A DNA stretch of 48,311 bases, taken from assembly GCA_902801765.1 (NCBI GenBank), contig CADCJO010000007.1, positions 1 through 48,311 of the forward strand, written 5' to 3'. This document shows positions 33,532-42,659 of the stretch, one piece after another (the first letter of the stretch is position 1; each line of letters starts with the position of its first letter). The notes beneath the pieces are model-generated. The model searched no databases. It saw nothing but the letters and a program-made list of their open reading frames with translations, and was not told the DNA's origin. This stretch comes from an uncultured Eubacteriales bacterium (GTDB lineage: Bacteria; Bacillota; Clostridia; Christensenellales; Aristaeellaceae). The position numbers and the translations under genes are program-made.

Positions 33532-35442
33532 ATGAAGCGATTATCTGCTATGGTGATGGTGATTTCCCTGCTTCTGTCGGCGGTGCTTTCCGCCCGGGCG
33601 GAGTGGTTTGCGGAATACGGCGGGGACGCGGACACCGATGGCTATCTGGCGGTGGTGGCGAACCCGAATCTGTCCGACCGGCTGAACCTGCGGGAAAAGC
33701 CGGACGCGGGCTCCAAATCCCTGGGCCGGTTTTACAGCGGCACGCCGGTGTATGTGACCAGTCGGGAAACAGCGCGGGACAAGGAGGGCCGGGAATGGCT
33801 TCCCGTGGACCTGCTGGGCAATTTCGAAGCGGGCGTCAGTTTGGTGGGCTACATGCTCAAGGAATACCTGATGCCGATGAACGCGAACTTTGAAGCGCCA
33901 CAGCTGTTTCACCGGGCGTCCGTTCCGTCCCAGACCAATCTGCTCTACGAGCCCCGGAACGGCGCGGAGATCGTGACTACGGCGGGCAGCGGGGAACTCT
34001 ATCTGCTGGGCGATATCGGCGACGACTGGCGGCTGGCGGCGAACCAGGCGGGCGAGGTGGGCTATGTCCGCGCGGCCCGCATCCGGGATACCCGCATCCG
34101 CGTGGATCAGGCATACCTGTTCCCGGCGGACGGCGGCGGGTATACGGCGGTGTATGCGGACAAGGAACTGAAACAAGTTCAGGCCAGGCTGTATCCCGGC
34201 GCGTCGGTGCGCATCGTGGATTTCTCCAGAAGCGGCGGCTGGGCCACGGTGGAGAGCTTCGGCGTGCCCCCTGAGGTGAAGAACGAATGGGTCTGGCAGG
34301 CGAGTATCGTCGGCTATGTGCATTTGGAGGACGTGACCGTGTTCATTCAGCCCTGGCAGGCGAAGGTGAACCTGCGCACGGGCATGGCGAAAACGGACAT
34401 TGCCACTGAAGCAGAGGATGTAACCATTCCCGCGGGCGCGTCCGTGACCGTGGTGGGGGAGATGAAGGATCAGTATCAGATCGTGTACGGCGACCCGGGC
34501 AGCGGTTGGTATACGGAGAAAATGGTGCCCACAGCCCAAATCGAGATGACAGACCGCCCGGCAAACGACCATGGTCCTACGGCCCTGGGCTTTGCTCTGC
34601 TGCCCAATGATGAAATCGATCCGCAGGGAAACCAGTTTATGATGGCGCCCATAGAGAAAAACCCCGGCGATCCTTGGCAGGAAGGCAATGATTATTCAGA
34701 AATCCGCCTGGCGGAAATCATCGGGGAAGTGGAGAAGAACGGCGTGGGCTACTGGCAGCTGCGCAACCACAGCAGCGGCAACTTCTACATGGAAAAGGAC
34801 AAATGCAAGGCCATTCTGTACGCGGACATGGAGAACAGCCGGGCTGTGGTTCGGAACGTGAACGGCACCTGGACGGCTACGAAAGCCGAGCAGGGCTTGT
34901 GGTATTTCTCCCTCGCTCCCGGCCAGGAAGGGCTTTTAACCCTGGAAAAGCCCGACGGTACGACGGTGGAATATGAGGTCTATGAAGAAACGAACAGCGA
35001 AACGACTTATTCTTTCTATCTGCAAGCCGGAACGCAGGTGACCGTTCAGGGGGAAGGCGAAGTTCGTCCGCTGATCAAAGGCGCGGGGCAGCACCTGCTG
35101 CCACAGTATCCCGGTGATTTGGAGGAGTACGAAAAAATCTTCGAAGGATCGGGACGCTTCTTCTGCGACTGGCAGTTCCCCGACTATATCAATTATTTTA
35201 CCCTGCTGATCCGGCCAATGCCGGGCAGCGCAAACAGTTATGCAGCGGTTTCAAGTATTTTCGGCAATACGGACGAAACCGAACTCATTAACTTCTTTCC
35301 GGTATCCGAATACGGCTGGGAGCATGAAGGCGTCGTGTGTGAACATGAAGATGCCTGGGGGGCATACGTCTGCATGATCTATCCGGGTATGTTCCTGGAG
35401 GTGCACAACTGTACGGTGTCGGTATTCTTCGGCAATGGGTGA
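33532..35442 (+). CDS. Secreted protein with bacterial SH3-type domains
   Basis: 636 residues with a signal peptide (VMVISLLLSAVLSARA). SH3-type segments: DRLNLREKPDAGSKSLGRF (about 44-110, followed by WLPVDLLG and VGYMLKEYL) and a more divergent one, VNLRTGMAKTDIATEAEDV (about 275-330), with other beta modules between. The C-terminal 250 residues, including GNFYMEKDKCKA and a beta-rich end, match nothing I know. Bacterial SH3 domains often bind cell-wall peptide. No enzymatic domain is visible. AAAGGAGG lies before the ATG. Confidence 0.8.
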   Translation: MKRLSAMVMVISLLLSAVLSARAEWFAEYGGDADTDGYLAVVANPNLSDRLNLREKPDAGSKSLGRFYSGTPVYVTSRETARDKEGREWLPVDLLGNFEAGVSLVGYMLKEYLMPMNANFEAPQLFHRASVPSQTNLLYEPRNGAEIVTTAGSGELYLLGDIGDDWRLAANQAGEVGYVRAARIRDTRIRVDQAYLFPADGGGYTAVYADKELKQVQARLYPGASVRIVDFSRSGGWATVESFGVPPEVKNEWVWQASIVGYVHLEDVTVFIQPWQAKVNLRTGMAKTDIATEAEDVTIPAGASVTVVGEMKDQYQIVYGDPGSGWYTEKMVPTAQIEMTDRPANDHGPTALGFALLPNDEIDPQGNQFMMAPIEKNPGDPWQEGNDYSEIRLAEIIGEVEKNGVGYWQLRNHSSGNFYMEKDKCKAILYADMENSRAVVRNVNGTWTATKAEQGLWYFSLAPGQEGLLTLEKPDGTTVEYEVYEETNSETTYSFYLQAGTQVTVQGEGEVRPLIKGAGQHLLPQYPGDLEEYEKIFEGSGRFFCDWQFPDYINYFTLLIRPMPGSANSYAAVSSIFGNTDETELINFFPVSEYGWEHEGVVCEHEDAWGAYVCMIYPGMFLEVHNCTVSVFFGNG

Positions 35443-35538
35443 CAAAATGCGGCGTCCAACTTTTTGGGAATTTCTGTAAGCTAAAAAATTATAACATTTT
35501 TACAAAATTGTTTCGTGCAGATGAAAAAGACTGTACTT

Positions 35539-35576
35539 GCGCCCCTTGATTATGTTATAATAAGGGGCGCGTTTTT
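35539..35576 (+). terminator. Terminator whose loop contains a -10-like TATAAT
   Basis: GCGCCCCTT (35539-35547) pairs perfectly with AAGGGGCGC (35562-35570) and is followed by GTTTTTC, so it can end the SH3 gene transcript. The loop holds TATAAT (35556-35561), a possible -10 for maf with a poor -35 (TGTACT or TACTTG) at about 16-17 nt. Confidence 0.65.
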
Positions 35577-35634
35577 CGTGTACCAAAAAACGGAACGGAA
35601 AAAAGACGAAAGACGCGAAGAAGGAAGAAAAAGC

Positions 35635-36204
35635 ATGAAGCAACCGTTGATATTGGCGTCCGCGTCGCCCCGGCGGCGGGAGCTGATGGCATATACCGGA
35701 CTGCCGTTTGAGGTGATCTGCGCCGACGCGGAGGAAATCAAAGCCGGCGAACCGGACGTGCTGGTGATGGAAAACGCCCGGCGCAAGGCCCGGGCTGTGG
35801 CGAAGCTGCATCCGGGCCGGATGGTGCTGGCCGCGGACACGGTCGTGTACCAGGACGGCCGCGTGCTGGGCAAGCCCAGGGACGAACAGGACGCCCGGGA
35901 CATGCTGCGCCGTTTGTCCGGAAACAGCCATACGGTGTATACCGGTGTCTGCGTGATCGGAGAGGACGGCGGCGAACGCGTCAGCGTCGACGCCTCCCGG
36001 GTGGAGTTCATCTCCCTCACCGAAGAAGCCATTTCCTGGTATATCGCCACCGGCGAACCCATGGACAAGGCGGGAGCTTATGCCGTGCAGGGCCGGGCGG
36101 GCATGTTCGTGCGAAGGATCGAGGGCAGCTATTCCAATGTGATCGGCCTGCCCATGGCACTGGTGCGAGATATGCTGAAAGCGGCGGGAGCGGATATTCC
36201 GTAA
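35635..36204 (+). CDS. maf: Maf-type nucleoside triphosphate pyrophosphatase
   Basis: 189 residues from ATG 35635 (AAGGAAG upstream); the longer frame starts inside the terminator loop. Motifs ASASPRRRELM (near 8), AADTVVYQDG, LGKPRDEQDA, DKAGAYAVQGRAG and GSYSNVIGLP are intact. Maf enzymes hydrolyse non-canonical or normal NTPs and often precede the mre genes in Bacillota, as here. Confidence 0.95.
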   Translation: MKQPLILASASPRRRELMAYTGLPFEVICADAEEIKAGEPDVLVMENARRKARAVAKLHPGRMVLAADTVVYQDGRVLGKPRDEQDARDMLRRLSGNSHTVYTGVCVIGEDGGERVSVDASRVEFISLTEEAISWYIATGEPMDKAGAYAVQGRAGMFVRRIEGSYSNVIGLPMALVRDMLKAAGADIP

Positions 36205-36228
36205 GGTATAACATCGTCTATTATGAGG

Positions 36229-36314
36229 CCAGAGATACACTTCATCCCTTATGCCTTTCTCGGAAGGGGGTCTGGGGGAAACCGCTCTTTGGTCTCCAAA
36301 GAGCGGTTTCCCCC
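36229..36314 (+). repeat. Leader element family B, copy 2 (upstream of mreB)
   Basis: Colinear with 8704-8794: CCAGAGATACAC, a CTTTCTCGGAAG mini-hairpin, then TCTGGGGGAAACC and a 41-nt hairpin (36274-36314). The stem GGGGGAAACC plus GCTCTTTGG pairs perfectly with its complement ending GGTTTCCCCC. The upper stem differs from copy 1 yet stays paired. CCAGA (36229-36233) can pair with TCTGG (36271-36275). It ends 37 nt before the mreB ATG. Confidence 0.75.
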
Positions 36315-36351
36315 GGAAAATACAAATACAGAAATGGACGGATGATGATAG

Positions 36352-37395
36352 ATGGCCATTGTCGCGCCTGATGTTGGAATTGATCTGGGAACAGCGAACA
36401 CACAGATTTATGTGAAAAAGAAGGGCATCGTGATCAACGAGCCGTCGCTGCTGGTGGCGGATCGGGAGGGACGGCACACGGTGCGCGCCATCGGCGAGGA
36501 AGCGCGGGTGATGCTTGGCCGTACCTCCGCGGACGTGACGGCGGTGTGGCCGCTGTCGGACGGTATGATCCGGGATTTTGAAATGACCCAGGCCATGCTG
36601 CAGTTTTTTATGCGCAAGGCCATCGGCGTGTCACGGCTGGTGAAGCCCCGGGCGATCATGACGATCCCCTGCCGCGTGTCGCCGATCGAGCGGCGGGCTG
36701 TGCGGAAGGCGGCCGCGTACGCCGGTATCCGCGAAAATCAGCTGCATTTGGTGGAAAAACCCTTCGCTTCCGCGGTAGGCTGCGGTCTGCCGGTGTTTGA
36801 GCCGGTGGGTTCTATGGTGGTGGATATCGGCGGCGGAACGACCGAAGCTGCGGTCATCAGCCTGGGCGGCATCGTGGTGAGCCGTTCCATCCGCATGGGC
36901 GGAGTGAAAATGGACGAAGCCATCATCACATATGTCAAGCGGGAATTCAACATGCTCATCGGAGAAAGAACCGCCGAGGACGTGAAGATGGCGCTGGGTT
37001 CGGCGCTGCCCATGAAGGAGGAGCGCCGCGTGCTGGTGCGCGGGCGGGATATGATCACGAACCTGCCTCAGACCGCCGAAATCTCCTCCACCCAGGTGTA
37101 TGAGGCGCTCAGCGCGCCATGCGAGGCCATTCTGGCCGCGATCCAGCATGTGCTGGAGCGTACGCCGCCGGAGCTGGCTGGGGACGTGCTCAAATCCGGC
37201 ATCCATCTGACGGGCGGAGGCGCGCAGCTGTTCGCGCTGGACCAGTATATCGCCTCTGAATTGGATATGCCTGTGCTGCTGGCTCGCGACCCCATGAGCT
37301 GCGCGGCGATCGGCGCGGGGCATCTGGCGGATCAGTTCGAGCTGCTGCACCGTATCGGCAAATCCAGCTTCCTGCGGGAAGAGGGAGAAGAATGA
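36352..37395 (+). CDS. mreB: Rod shape-determining protein MreB
   Basis: 347 residues. Bacterial actin that forms membrane filaments guiding lateral wall synthesis. Nucleotide-site motifs: DLGTANTQIYV (phosphate 1), DIGGGTTEAAV (phosphate 2) and GGGAQL (adenosine). First gene of the mreBCD-pbp2 series; the ribosome site is weak (GGATGATG) and lies close after the family B hairpin. Confidence 0.97.
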   Translation: MAIVAPDVGIDLGTANTQIYVKKKGIVINEPSLLVADREGRHTVRAIGEEARVMLGRTSADVTAVWPLSDGMIRDFEMTQAMLQFFMRKAIGVSRLVKPRAIMTIPCRVSPIERRAVRKAAAYAGIRENQLHLVEKPFASAVGCGLPVFEPVGSMVVDIGGGTTEAAVISLGGIVVSRSIRMGGVKMDEAIITYVKREFNMLIGERTAEDVKMALGSALPMKEERRVLVRGRDMITNLPQTAEISSTQVYEALSAPCEAILAAIQHVLERTPPELAGDVLKSGIHLTGGGAQLFALDQYIASELDMPVLLARDPMSCAAIGAGHLADQFELLHRIGKSSFLREEGEE

Positions 37396-37424
37396 TTTCT
37401 ACTTGATCAGGAGTTTCAATCAGC

Positions 37425-39191
37425 ATGGCAAGAAATCGGAACCATGAATTTTCCGAGGGCACTGGCCTGAATCCCATGGATTTGGGTACCTATGCCCACG
37501 ACGCGGAAGAACGCCGCCCGATCTGGGCGCAGCGGAGCGAGGGGGAGGAACTGTCCGCCTGGAAACGCCCTGCGTCAGAAGAAAAAAGCGGCGGGACAGA
37601 GGCTGAAGTTCCTTTGCCGGAACCTCAAACGGATGCGCCGGACGCGCCAGCACCTGACGAACCGCTTGAGCAGGAAACCCAGGAAAGCAAGCGGGAACCG
37701 GCCGAACAGGAAACGCCTTCCAAGCCGGAGGAAACAGCGGAAACGAAAGGAAAAGCCGAAGACACGCGGGAACGCATCGTGCAGACCCGGGCGGAAAAAG
37801 AACCGGAGGACGAGGCGCGCGAAGCGGTCAGGGTGGAAAGCGGCGCGTTCAGCCGCAGAAACAGCCCCTCTGCATCTGTCAAGCAAACCGACGACGCGGG
37901 CGGAAAAGGCGGTAAGCCCGGCAAAAAAACGCCTAAAAAAGGGAAAAAAGGAAAGAAAAGCAAAAAGAAAAAGACGGCGGAGGAGGAACGGCAGAGCTTC
38001 CTGCGGGCGATGATGATCATCCTGCTGTGCGGCGGGCTGTTCCTGATGGCGGCGGCGATGGTGGCATCCAATTTTGTGCAGCTGCCCATCCTTTCCGTCC
38101 CCCGGAAGATTGTTACATCCATTGTATCGCCCGTCCAGAGCTTTTTTTCCACGGTTACGGGCAATGTGGCGGATTATCTGCGGATGCTGAAGATCCGCGG
38201 GAACATCGAATTTGAATACGAACAGCTGCGCGCCAAGCTGGACGACTACGCCACGGACGTGGCCATGATGGAGGAGCTGCGGCGCGAGATCGAAGCGCTC
38301 AACAACCAGCTCTACGAGCAGTCGCAGCCCAGCCATGCCGCCATGGATCCCATCGCGGCGACGGTGATTGGCACGGTGGGCAACAACTACTTTTCCACGC
38401 TGACCCTGAACGTGGGCAGCGACAACGGCGTGGCGGAGTATATGGCCGTCGTGTCCGCGGGCGGCCTGGTGGGGGTCACGTACAATGTAATGCCCCATCA
38501 GTGCGACGTTCGCTGCATCATCGACAGCGACTGCACCGTGGCCGGGCTGGTGCAGTCCAGCCGTGACCAGGGCAGCGTAAAGGGCACCCTGGGCACCAAT
38601 GGCGAGCCTATGTGCCGCATGTACTATCTGCCGGACAATTCCCTGCCCCGTCCCGGCGACGTGGTGGTCACCTCCGGCGTGGGGCTGGAGTTTCCCAAGG
38701 GCATTCCTATCGGGTACATCCGGGAAAGCACCCGCGGTATGGATGAAAACAAATCCTACGTGGTGCTGGAGCCGGTGGTGGATTTCCAGCATCTGGAATA
38801 CGTGACGGTGTACCGTTACCGTCCTTCCTACGCTGAAAACGCGCAGGAACGCGTGAGCACGTCCCAGAATATCCGCCTGGAGCCGCTGACAACGGCGCGG
38901 CCCGTGCCCTCCTTCCAGATGGAAGGGCTGAGCGATTTCATGTACGCGGCGACGGGCGCGCCTGGCAGCGCGACCGAGGCACCGGAAGCCAATGCAACGC
39001 CGTCGCCCACGCCCAGGATGACGGCCACGCCCGATCCGAACGCCACGGCGCTGCCGCCCAATCTGGAATACGTGGCGCCCATCGCGTTCGGCGAAACGCC
39101 TTCGCCCTCGCCGCGGCCCACGTTTACGCCCACGCCGACTCCGGTACCGATCCCGGACCCCGGCGCGATGACAGTGGAGGATGACGAGTGA
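37425..39191 (+). CDS. mreC: Rod shape-determining protein MreC with long disordered arms
   Basis: 588 residues, about twice the usual 280-300. Residues 1-185 are a disordered, Glu/Lys/Pro-rich cytosolic arm that ends in a Lys-rich run (KKTPKKGKKGKKSKKKK). One helix (about 194-214) and a coiled coil (about 255-295, FEYEQLRAKLDDYATDVA) lead to the MreC beta-domain (about 310-470; NVGSDNGVAEYMAVVS, GDVVVTSGVGLEFPKGIP). The last 90 residues are a Ser/Thr/Pro-rich tail. Start follows AGGAG. Confidence 0.94.
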   Translation: MARNRNHEFSEGTGLNPMDLGTYAHDAEERRPIWAQRSEGEELSAWKRPASEEKSGGTEAEVPLPEPQTDAPDAPAPDEPLEQETQESKREPAEQETPSKPEETAETKGKAEDTRERIVQTRAEKEPEDEAREAVRVESGAFSRRNSPSASVKQTDDAGGKGGKPGKKTPKKGKKGKKSKKKKTAEEERQSFLRAMMIILLCGGLFLMAAAMVASNFVQLPILSVPRKIVTSIVSPVQSFFSTVTGNVADYLRMLKIRGNIEFEYEQLRAKLDDYATDVAMMEELRREIEALNNQLYEQSQPSHAAMDPIAATVIGTVGNNYFSTLTLNVGSDNGVAEYMAVVSAGGLVGVTYNVMPHQCDVRCIIDSDCTVAGLVQSSRDQGSVKGTLGTNGEPMCRMYYLPDNSLPRPGDVVVTSGVGLEFPKGIPIGYIRESTRGMDENKSYVVLEPVVDFQHLEYVTVYRYRPSYAENAQERVSTSQNIRLEPLTTARPVPSFQMEGLSDFMYAATGAPGSATEAPEANATPSPTPRMTATPDPNATALPPNLEYVAPIAFGETPSPSPRPTFTPTPTPVPIPDPGAMTVEDDE

Positions 39192-39838
39192 AGCCTTTGA
39201 AACGGGCGCTGAAGGTGCTGCTGCTGACAATGGCGGCGTACCTGGTGCAGGTATGCGTGATGCGGTATTTCACGGTGCGAAGCGTGGTGGGCAGCGTGGT
39301 TTTTGCGGTGCTGGCCATCATTGTGGTTTCCTGCGGAAAAAAATACGCCTTCTGCGCCTCCTGCATCATTGGCATGGCCATGGAGAGCATGGCGTCCAAT
39401 TCCAACGTGCCATCGCTGTATGTGATTGCGTATCCCGCGATCACCATGCTCTGCGCCCAAACGTTTGCCGATATGACCGACCGACAGCTGGAGCAGCGGC
39501 GTCTGGCTTACGAGCGGCGGCAGGTGCGCATCAGTCAGGGCCAGGGAAAGAAGCATTGGTGGTATTCCTTCGAACTGCGGTATCGGGACACGGATCTGCC
39601 CCCGGTGATCCGTATTCCCCTGTGCGCGGGAGAAATGGATCTTTTTTTCAACCTGGCGCTGGTCGCCTATATGTATTTGATCGGCGAAGAGCTTTCGCTG
39701 ATTCATGTCTATCGCCTGGCGGGCTCCGTGGCGTACACGATGGGGCTGGCGGTGGCGCTGATGCTGCCGTGCCGCAAATTGCTGGGCATGTATCCCCGCG
39801 TCAGGCGGGCCAAAGAGGAGGTGAAGGAGCGTGAGTGA
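39188..39838 (+). CDS. mreD: MreD-like integral membrane protein
   Basis: 216 residues, starting at GTG 39188, which overlaps the mreC stop by 4 nt; GGAGGATG lies upstream. Five or six helices (LLLTMAAYLVQVCVM, VFAVLAIIVVSCG, GSVAYTMGLAVALML) with a hydrophilic loop at about 90-135. Sequence is divergent from MreD but position and topology support the call. A parallel +1 frame over the same region is rejected: it has no hydrophobic segments. Confidence 0.82.
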   Translation: MKPLKRALKVLLLTMAAYLVQVCVMRYFTVRSVVGSVVFAVLAIIVVSCGKKYAFCASCIIGMAMESMASNSNVPSLYVIAYPAITMLCAQTFADMTDRQLEQRRLAYERRQVRISQGQGKKHWWYSFELRYRDTDLPPVIRIPLCAGEMDLFFNLALVAYMYLIGEELSLIHVYRLAGSVAYTMGLAVALMLPCRKLLGMYPRVRRAKEEVKERE

Positions 39839-42515
39839 GGAATTCCGCAAAAGCCGCAAGGATCGCGGCAAGGACGCCAAGACGAATATTCGGTTTATTG
39901 TATTTCTGACCGGCGTGGCGGCAATGTTCGGCGTGCTGTTTTTCGGGCTGTTCCAGCTGCAAATTGAAAACGGCGAGCAGTACGCCCAGGCCACATCCAG
40001 CCAAAGCATCAAGAAAATTGCCGTCAAGGGCAGCCGCGGCATGATTACCGACATAAACTCCGTGGTGCTGGCCAAGAGCGAAAAGGCTTACAACGTGACT
40101 TTTTACCGTGAAAACGAGGACTGGGACTATCCTACCAAGCAGCTGCTGGAGGCCATTCAGATTGTGGAAAAATACGGCGGCACGGTGTCGGTCACTTCGC
40201 CCCTGATCCGCAATGAGGAAAGCGGCGCGTGGGAATTCAACTTTGGCTCCGGCATCTCCGAAACAGCCTGGGAAACCCGGCGCAATTACTTTTATTCCAA
40301 CAATTATCTGGGCAGCCGCCAGTCCACCCCCGCCGACTGCTTCAATAAGCTGCGCGAGCGCTTTGGCTTTACCGCGCTCTGCGACGGCACTTACCTGCTG
40401 GCGCTGGACAAAAACGGCAATTCCGTTGTGATGGCGACGGACGACCTGATCGTGCCCGGCTCCAAGGAACCCGGCAATCCCGGCATTCTGGATCTGGCCC
40501 GCATCGACCTGGACCGGGTGGCGGAATACATTCGGGTGAGCGAGGAGGACGTGCTCAAGGTCATCGCGATTAACGCCACCATGCAGGACAACGCGTTCCT
40601 TTCGCTGCCCGTGCCGTTCGCCGAGGACGTGAGCTATGAAACGGTCAGTGAAATTGAGGGCCGCAGCATGTCCATGCCCTGGGTGGGCATCACCATGGGC
40701 GACAAGCGCGTGTACCCCAACGGTTCCCTGGCCGCGACCGTCATCGGCTATACCGGCAAGATTCAGGATGCCGAATATTACTTCAACGAGCTCAAGCCCG
40801 CGGGCTATGCCATGAACGATTATATCGGCCAGGCGGGTATTGAGAACAGCATGGAAAACTGGCTCACCGCCAATATCACCGACCGCCAGGGCGCCCGCAT
40901 CGTGGAGGTGGACCCCCAGGGCAAGGTGACCCGCGAGCTGGATTACATTCCGCCCCAGGACGGCAACACCGTCAAGCTCACCATCAACGCCCAGTACCAG
41001 GCCGCGGCGGAGCGCTTTATCCGGGACAACGTGAACGCCTCCCGCGATATTCAGGAAGAGAGGATGCGCGAATCCAGCTGGCTGGAAACCTATAAGGACA
41101 AGATCGCCGTGCGCGACTGGGAAGAATTCCCCATCCGCCTGGCCACCACCGGCGTGCTGATCGTCATGGACGTACACACCGGCAACATCCTGGCCCTGGC
41201 CCAGTATCCCAACTACGACCTGAACGCCATGGCCCGCGGCGGCGAAGCGGCCATGGAAATCGTGCAGGACGAGCGGGGCCTGCTGATGAATTACGCCATC
41301 CAGACCCGCGCCGAGCCCGGCTCCATTTTCAAAATGTGCACCGGCCTGGCGGGGCTGACCAATAAAGTCATCACCCCCGACACCCTCATCAGCGACGGCG
41401 GCGGCTTTGACCGCTACACCAAGGTGAAGGCCGACATGCCCCGCTGCTGGACCAACCACCCCGAGGATCACCATGATCTGAACATCGCGGGCGGACTGAC
41501 CAAATCCTGCAACTTCTTTTTCTACACCGTAGCCTCCCGCCTGTTTGACAGTTATCCCGGCCAAGAGCTTTTGTACAAGTACGCCGCCCAGATGGGCCTG
41601 ACCAGCAAGACCGGCATCGACCTGCCTGGCGAGCTGCGTCCCATCGTGGGCAACCAGACCAACCTGTACGATCCCACCGTCAGCCTGGAGGAGCAGATGA
41701 CCTCCACGCCCATCCTGGTGGCGGCGTCGCTGAAAAAGCACATCAACAACTATGCCGCCAGCTACGGCATCAGCTATGACGAAGCCCGTCTGAACAAGTG
41801 CATCAAGAAGCTGATGGACATGGCCATCAATACACCGCAGGATCAGTGGGTATCCGCTGCCCGCCCCATCTTCATGACCGAGCTGGGCATGACCCGCACG
41901 ATGGTCATGCAGCAGGCCCTGATGGGCGACATGTGGAACTACCTGAACACCATTAAATGGGGCGGCGGCCAGGAAATTCAGATGGGCGTGGGCCAGTCCA
42001 TCACGCTGCTGACGCCCATCTCCGTGGTGCGTTACGCCGGCGCGCTGAGCAATTCCCTCACGGTCTGGAACCCCAACATCGTGGACTCCATCATCTCTCC
42101 CGAGGGCGAAATCCTCTCCCAGCGCCATGCCACCGTGTTCAATAAGCTGGATAGCGCCCGGGAGTACCTGCCCTACATCCTGGACGGACTAAAGGGCGTG
42201 GTGGACGAAGCCGGTACCGCCGTGCGCCGTTTCCGGAACTGGAAATACAAGGCTGAGGATGTGATGGTCGGAAAGACCGGAACCTCCCAGATGACCATCG
42301 GCAAGGTGCGTATCGACCTGGAAAACAACGGCTGGTTTATTTCCCTCTGCCCCAAGGACGACCCTGAAATCGCCGTCGTTTCCTTTATACCCAACGGCTT
42401 CTCCGGCAGCTATACCGTAGACGCGAACCGTGATTTCATTGGGTATTACCTGGATGAGAAGGAGAAAAAGGACGTCGTTATCGCCCTGCCCGGCGGAAAT
42501 CAGCTGGCGCCGTGA
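39831..42515 (+). CDS. mrdA: Class B penicillin-binding protein 2 (elongation transpeptidase)
   Basis: 894 residues (class B enzymes are commonly 600-720). One helix near 22-44, an N-terminal dimerisation region and a transpeptidase domain with SIFK (Ser498, Lys501), SCN (559-561) and KTG (815-817). The SxN-to-KTG distance of about 256 residues is roughly 100 more than in E. coli PBP2; the extra lies around 625-705 (SLKKHINNYAASYGIS). It starts at GTG 39831, overlapping mreD by 8 nt, after GGAGGTGAAGGAG. Partner of RodA downstream. Confidence 0.95.
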   Translation: MSEEFRKSRKDRGKDAKTNIRFIVFLTGVAAMFGVLFFGLFQLQIENGEQYAQATSSQSIKKIAVKGSRGMITDINSVVLAKSEKAYNVTFYRENEDWDYPTKQLLEAIQIVEKYGGTVSVTSPLIRNEESGAWEFNFGSGISETAWETRRNYFYSNNYLGSRQSTPADCFNKLRERFGFTALCDGTYLLALDKNGNSVVMATDDLIVPGSKEPGNPGILDLARIDLDRVAEYIRVSEEDVLKVIAINATMQDNAFLSLPVPFAEDVSYETVSEIEGRSMSMPWVGITMGDKRVYPNGSLAATVIGYTGKIQDAEYYFNELKPAGYAMNDYIGQAGIENSMENWLTANITDRQGARIVEVDPQGKVTRELDYIPPQDGNTVKLTINAQYQAAAERFIRDNVNASRDIQEERMRESSWLETYKDKIAVRDWEEFPIRLATTGVLIVMDVHTGNILALAQYPNYDLNAMARGGEAAMEIVQDERGLLMNYAIQTRAEPGSIFKMCTGLAGLTNKVITPDTLISDGGGFDRYTKVKADMPRCWTNHPEDHHDLNIAGGLTKSCNFFFYTVASRLFDSYPGQELLYKYAAQMGLTSKTGIDLPGELRPIVGNQTNLYDPTVSLEEQMTSTPILVAASLKKHINNYAASYGISYDEARLNKCIKKLMDMAINTPQDQWVSAARPIFMTELGMTRTMVMQQALMGDMWNYLNTIKWGGGQEIQMGVGQSITLLTPISVVRYAGALSNSLTVWNPNIVDSIISPEGEILSQRHATVFNKLDSAREYLPYILDGLKGVVDEAGTAVRRFRNWKYKAEDVMVGKTGTSQMTIGKVRIDLENNGWFISLCPKDDPEIAVVSFIPNGFSGSYTVDANRDFIGYYLDEKEKKDVVIALPGGNQLAP

Positions 42516-42527
42516 TTTTTCAGAGAG

Positions 42528-42620
42528 CAGAGTTCAGAGCACAGAGTTCAGATTGATTGGCGGACCAACTGTATGAATCGACAAAAAGGGGCATCTGTAT
42601 CAACTGTACTCTGAACTCTC
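42528..42620. repeat. AGAGTTCAG direct and inverted repeats between pbp2 and minD
   Basis: AGAGTTCAG occurs at 42529-42537 and 42543-42551, and its complement CTGAACTCT at 42611-42619. The two outer copies could form a long-loop hairpin. TCTCCTTTCATTTTT follows, so it may end pbp2 transcripts. This 144-bp gap contrasts with the overlaps elsewhere in the cluster. Confidence 0.45.
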
Positions 42621-42659
42621 CTTTCATTTTTCCCTGTTCAACTGAGTGAGGTGAGAAGG

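Noticed and set aside
39181-39834. 217-codon frame parallel to mreD
   Set aside because: No hydrophobic helices and Gly/Arg-rich composition; the frame starting at 39188 has MreD-like topology and the right coupling.
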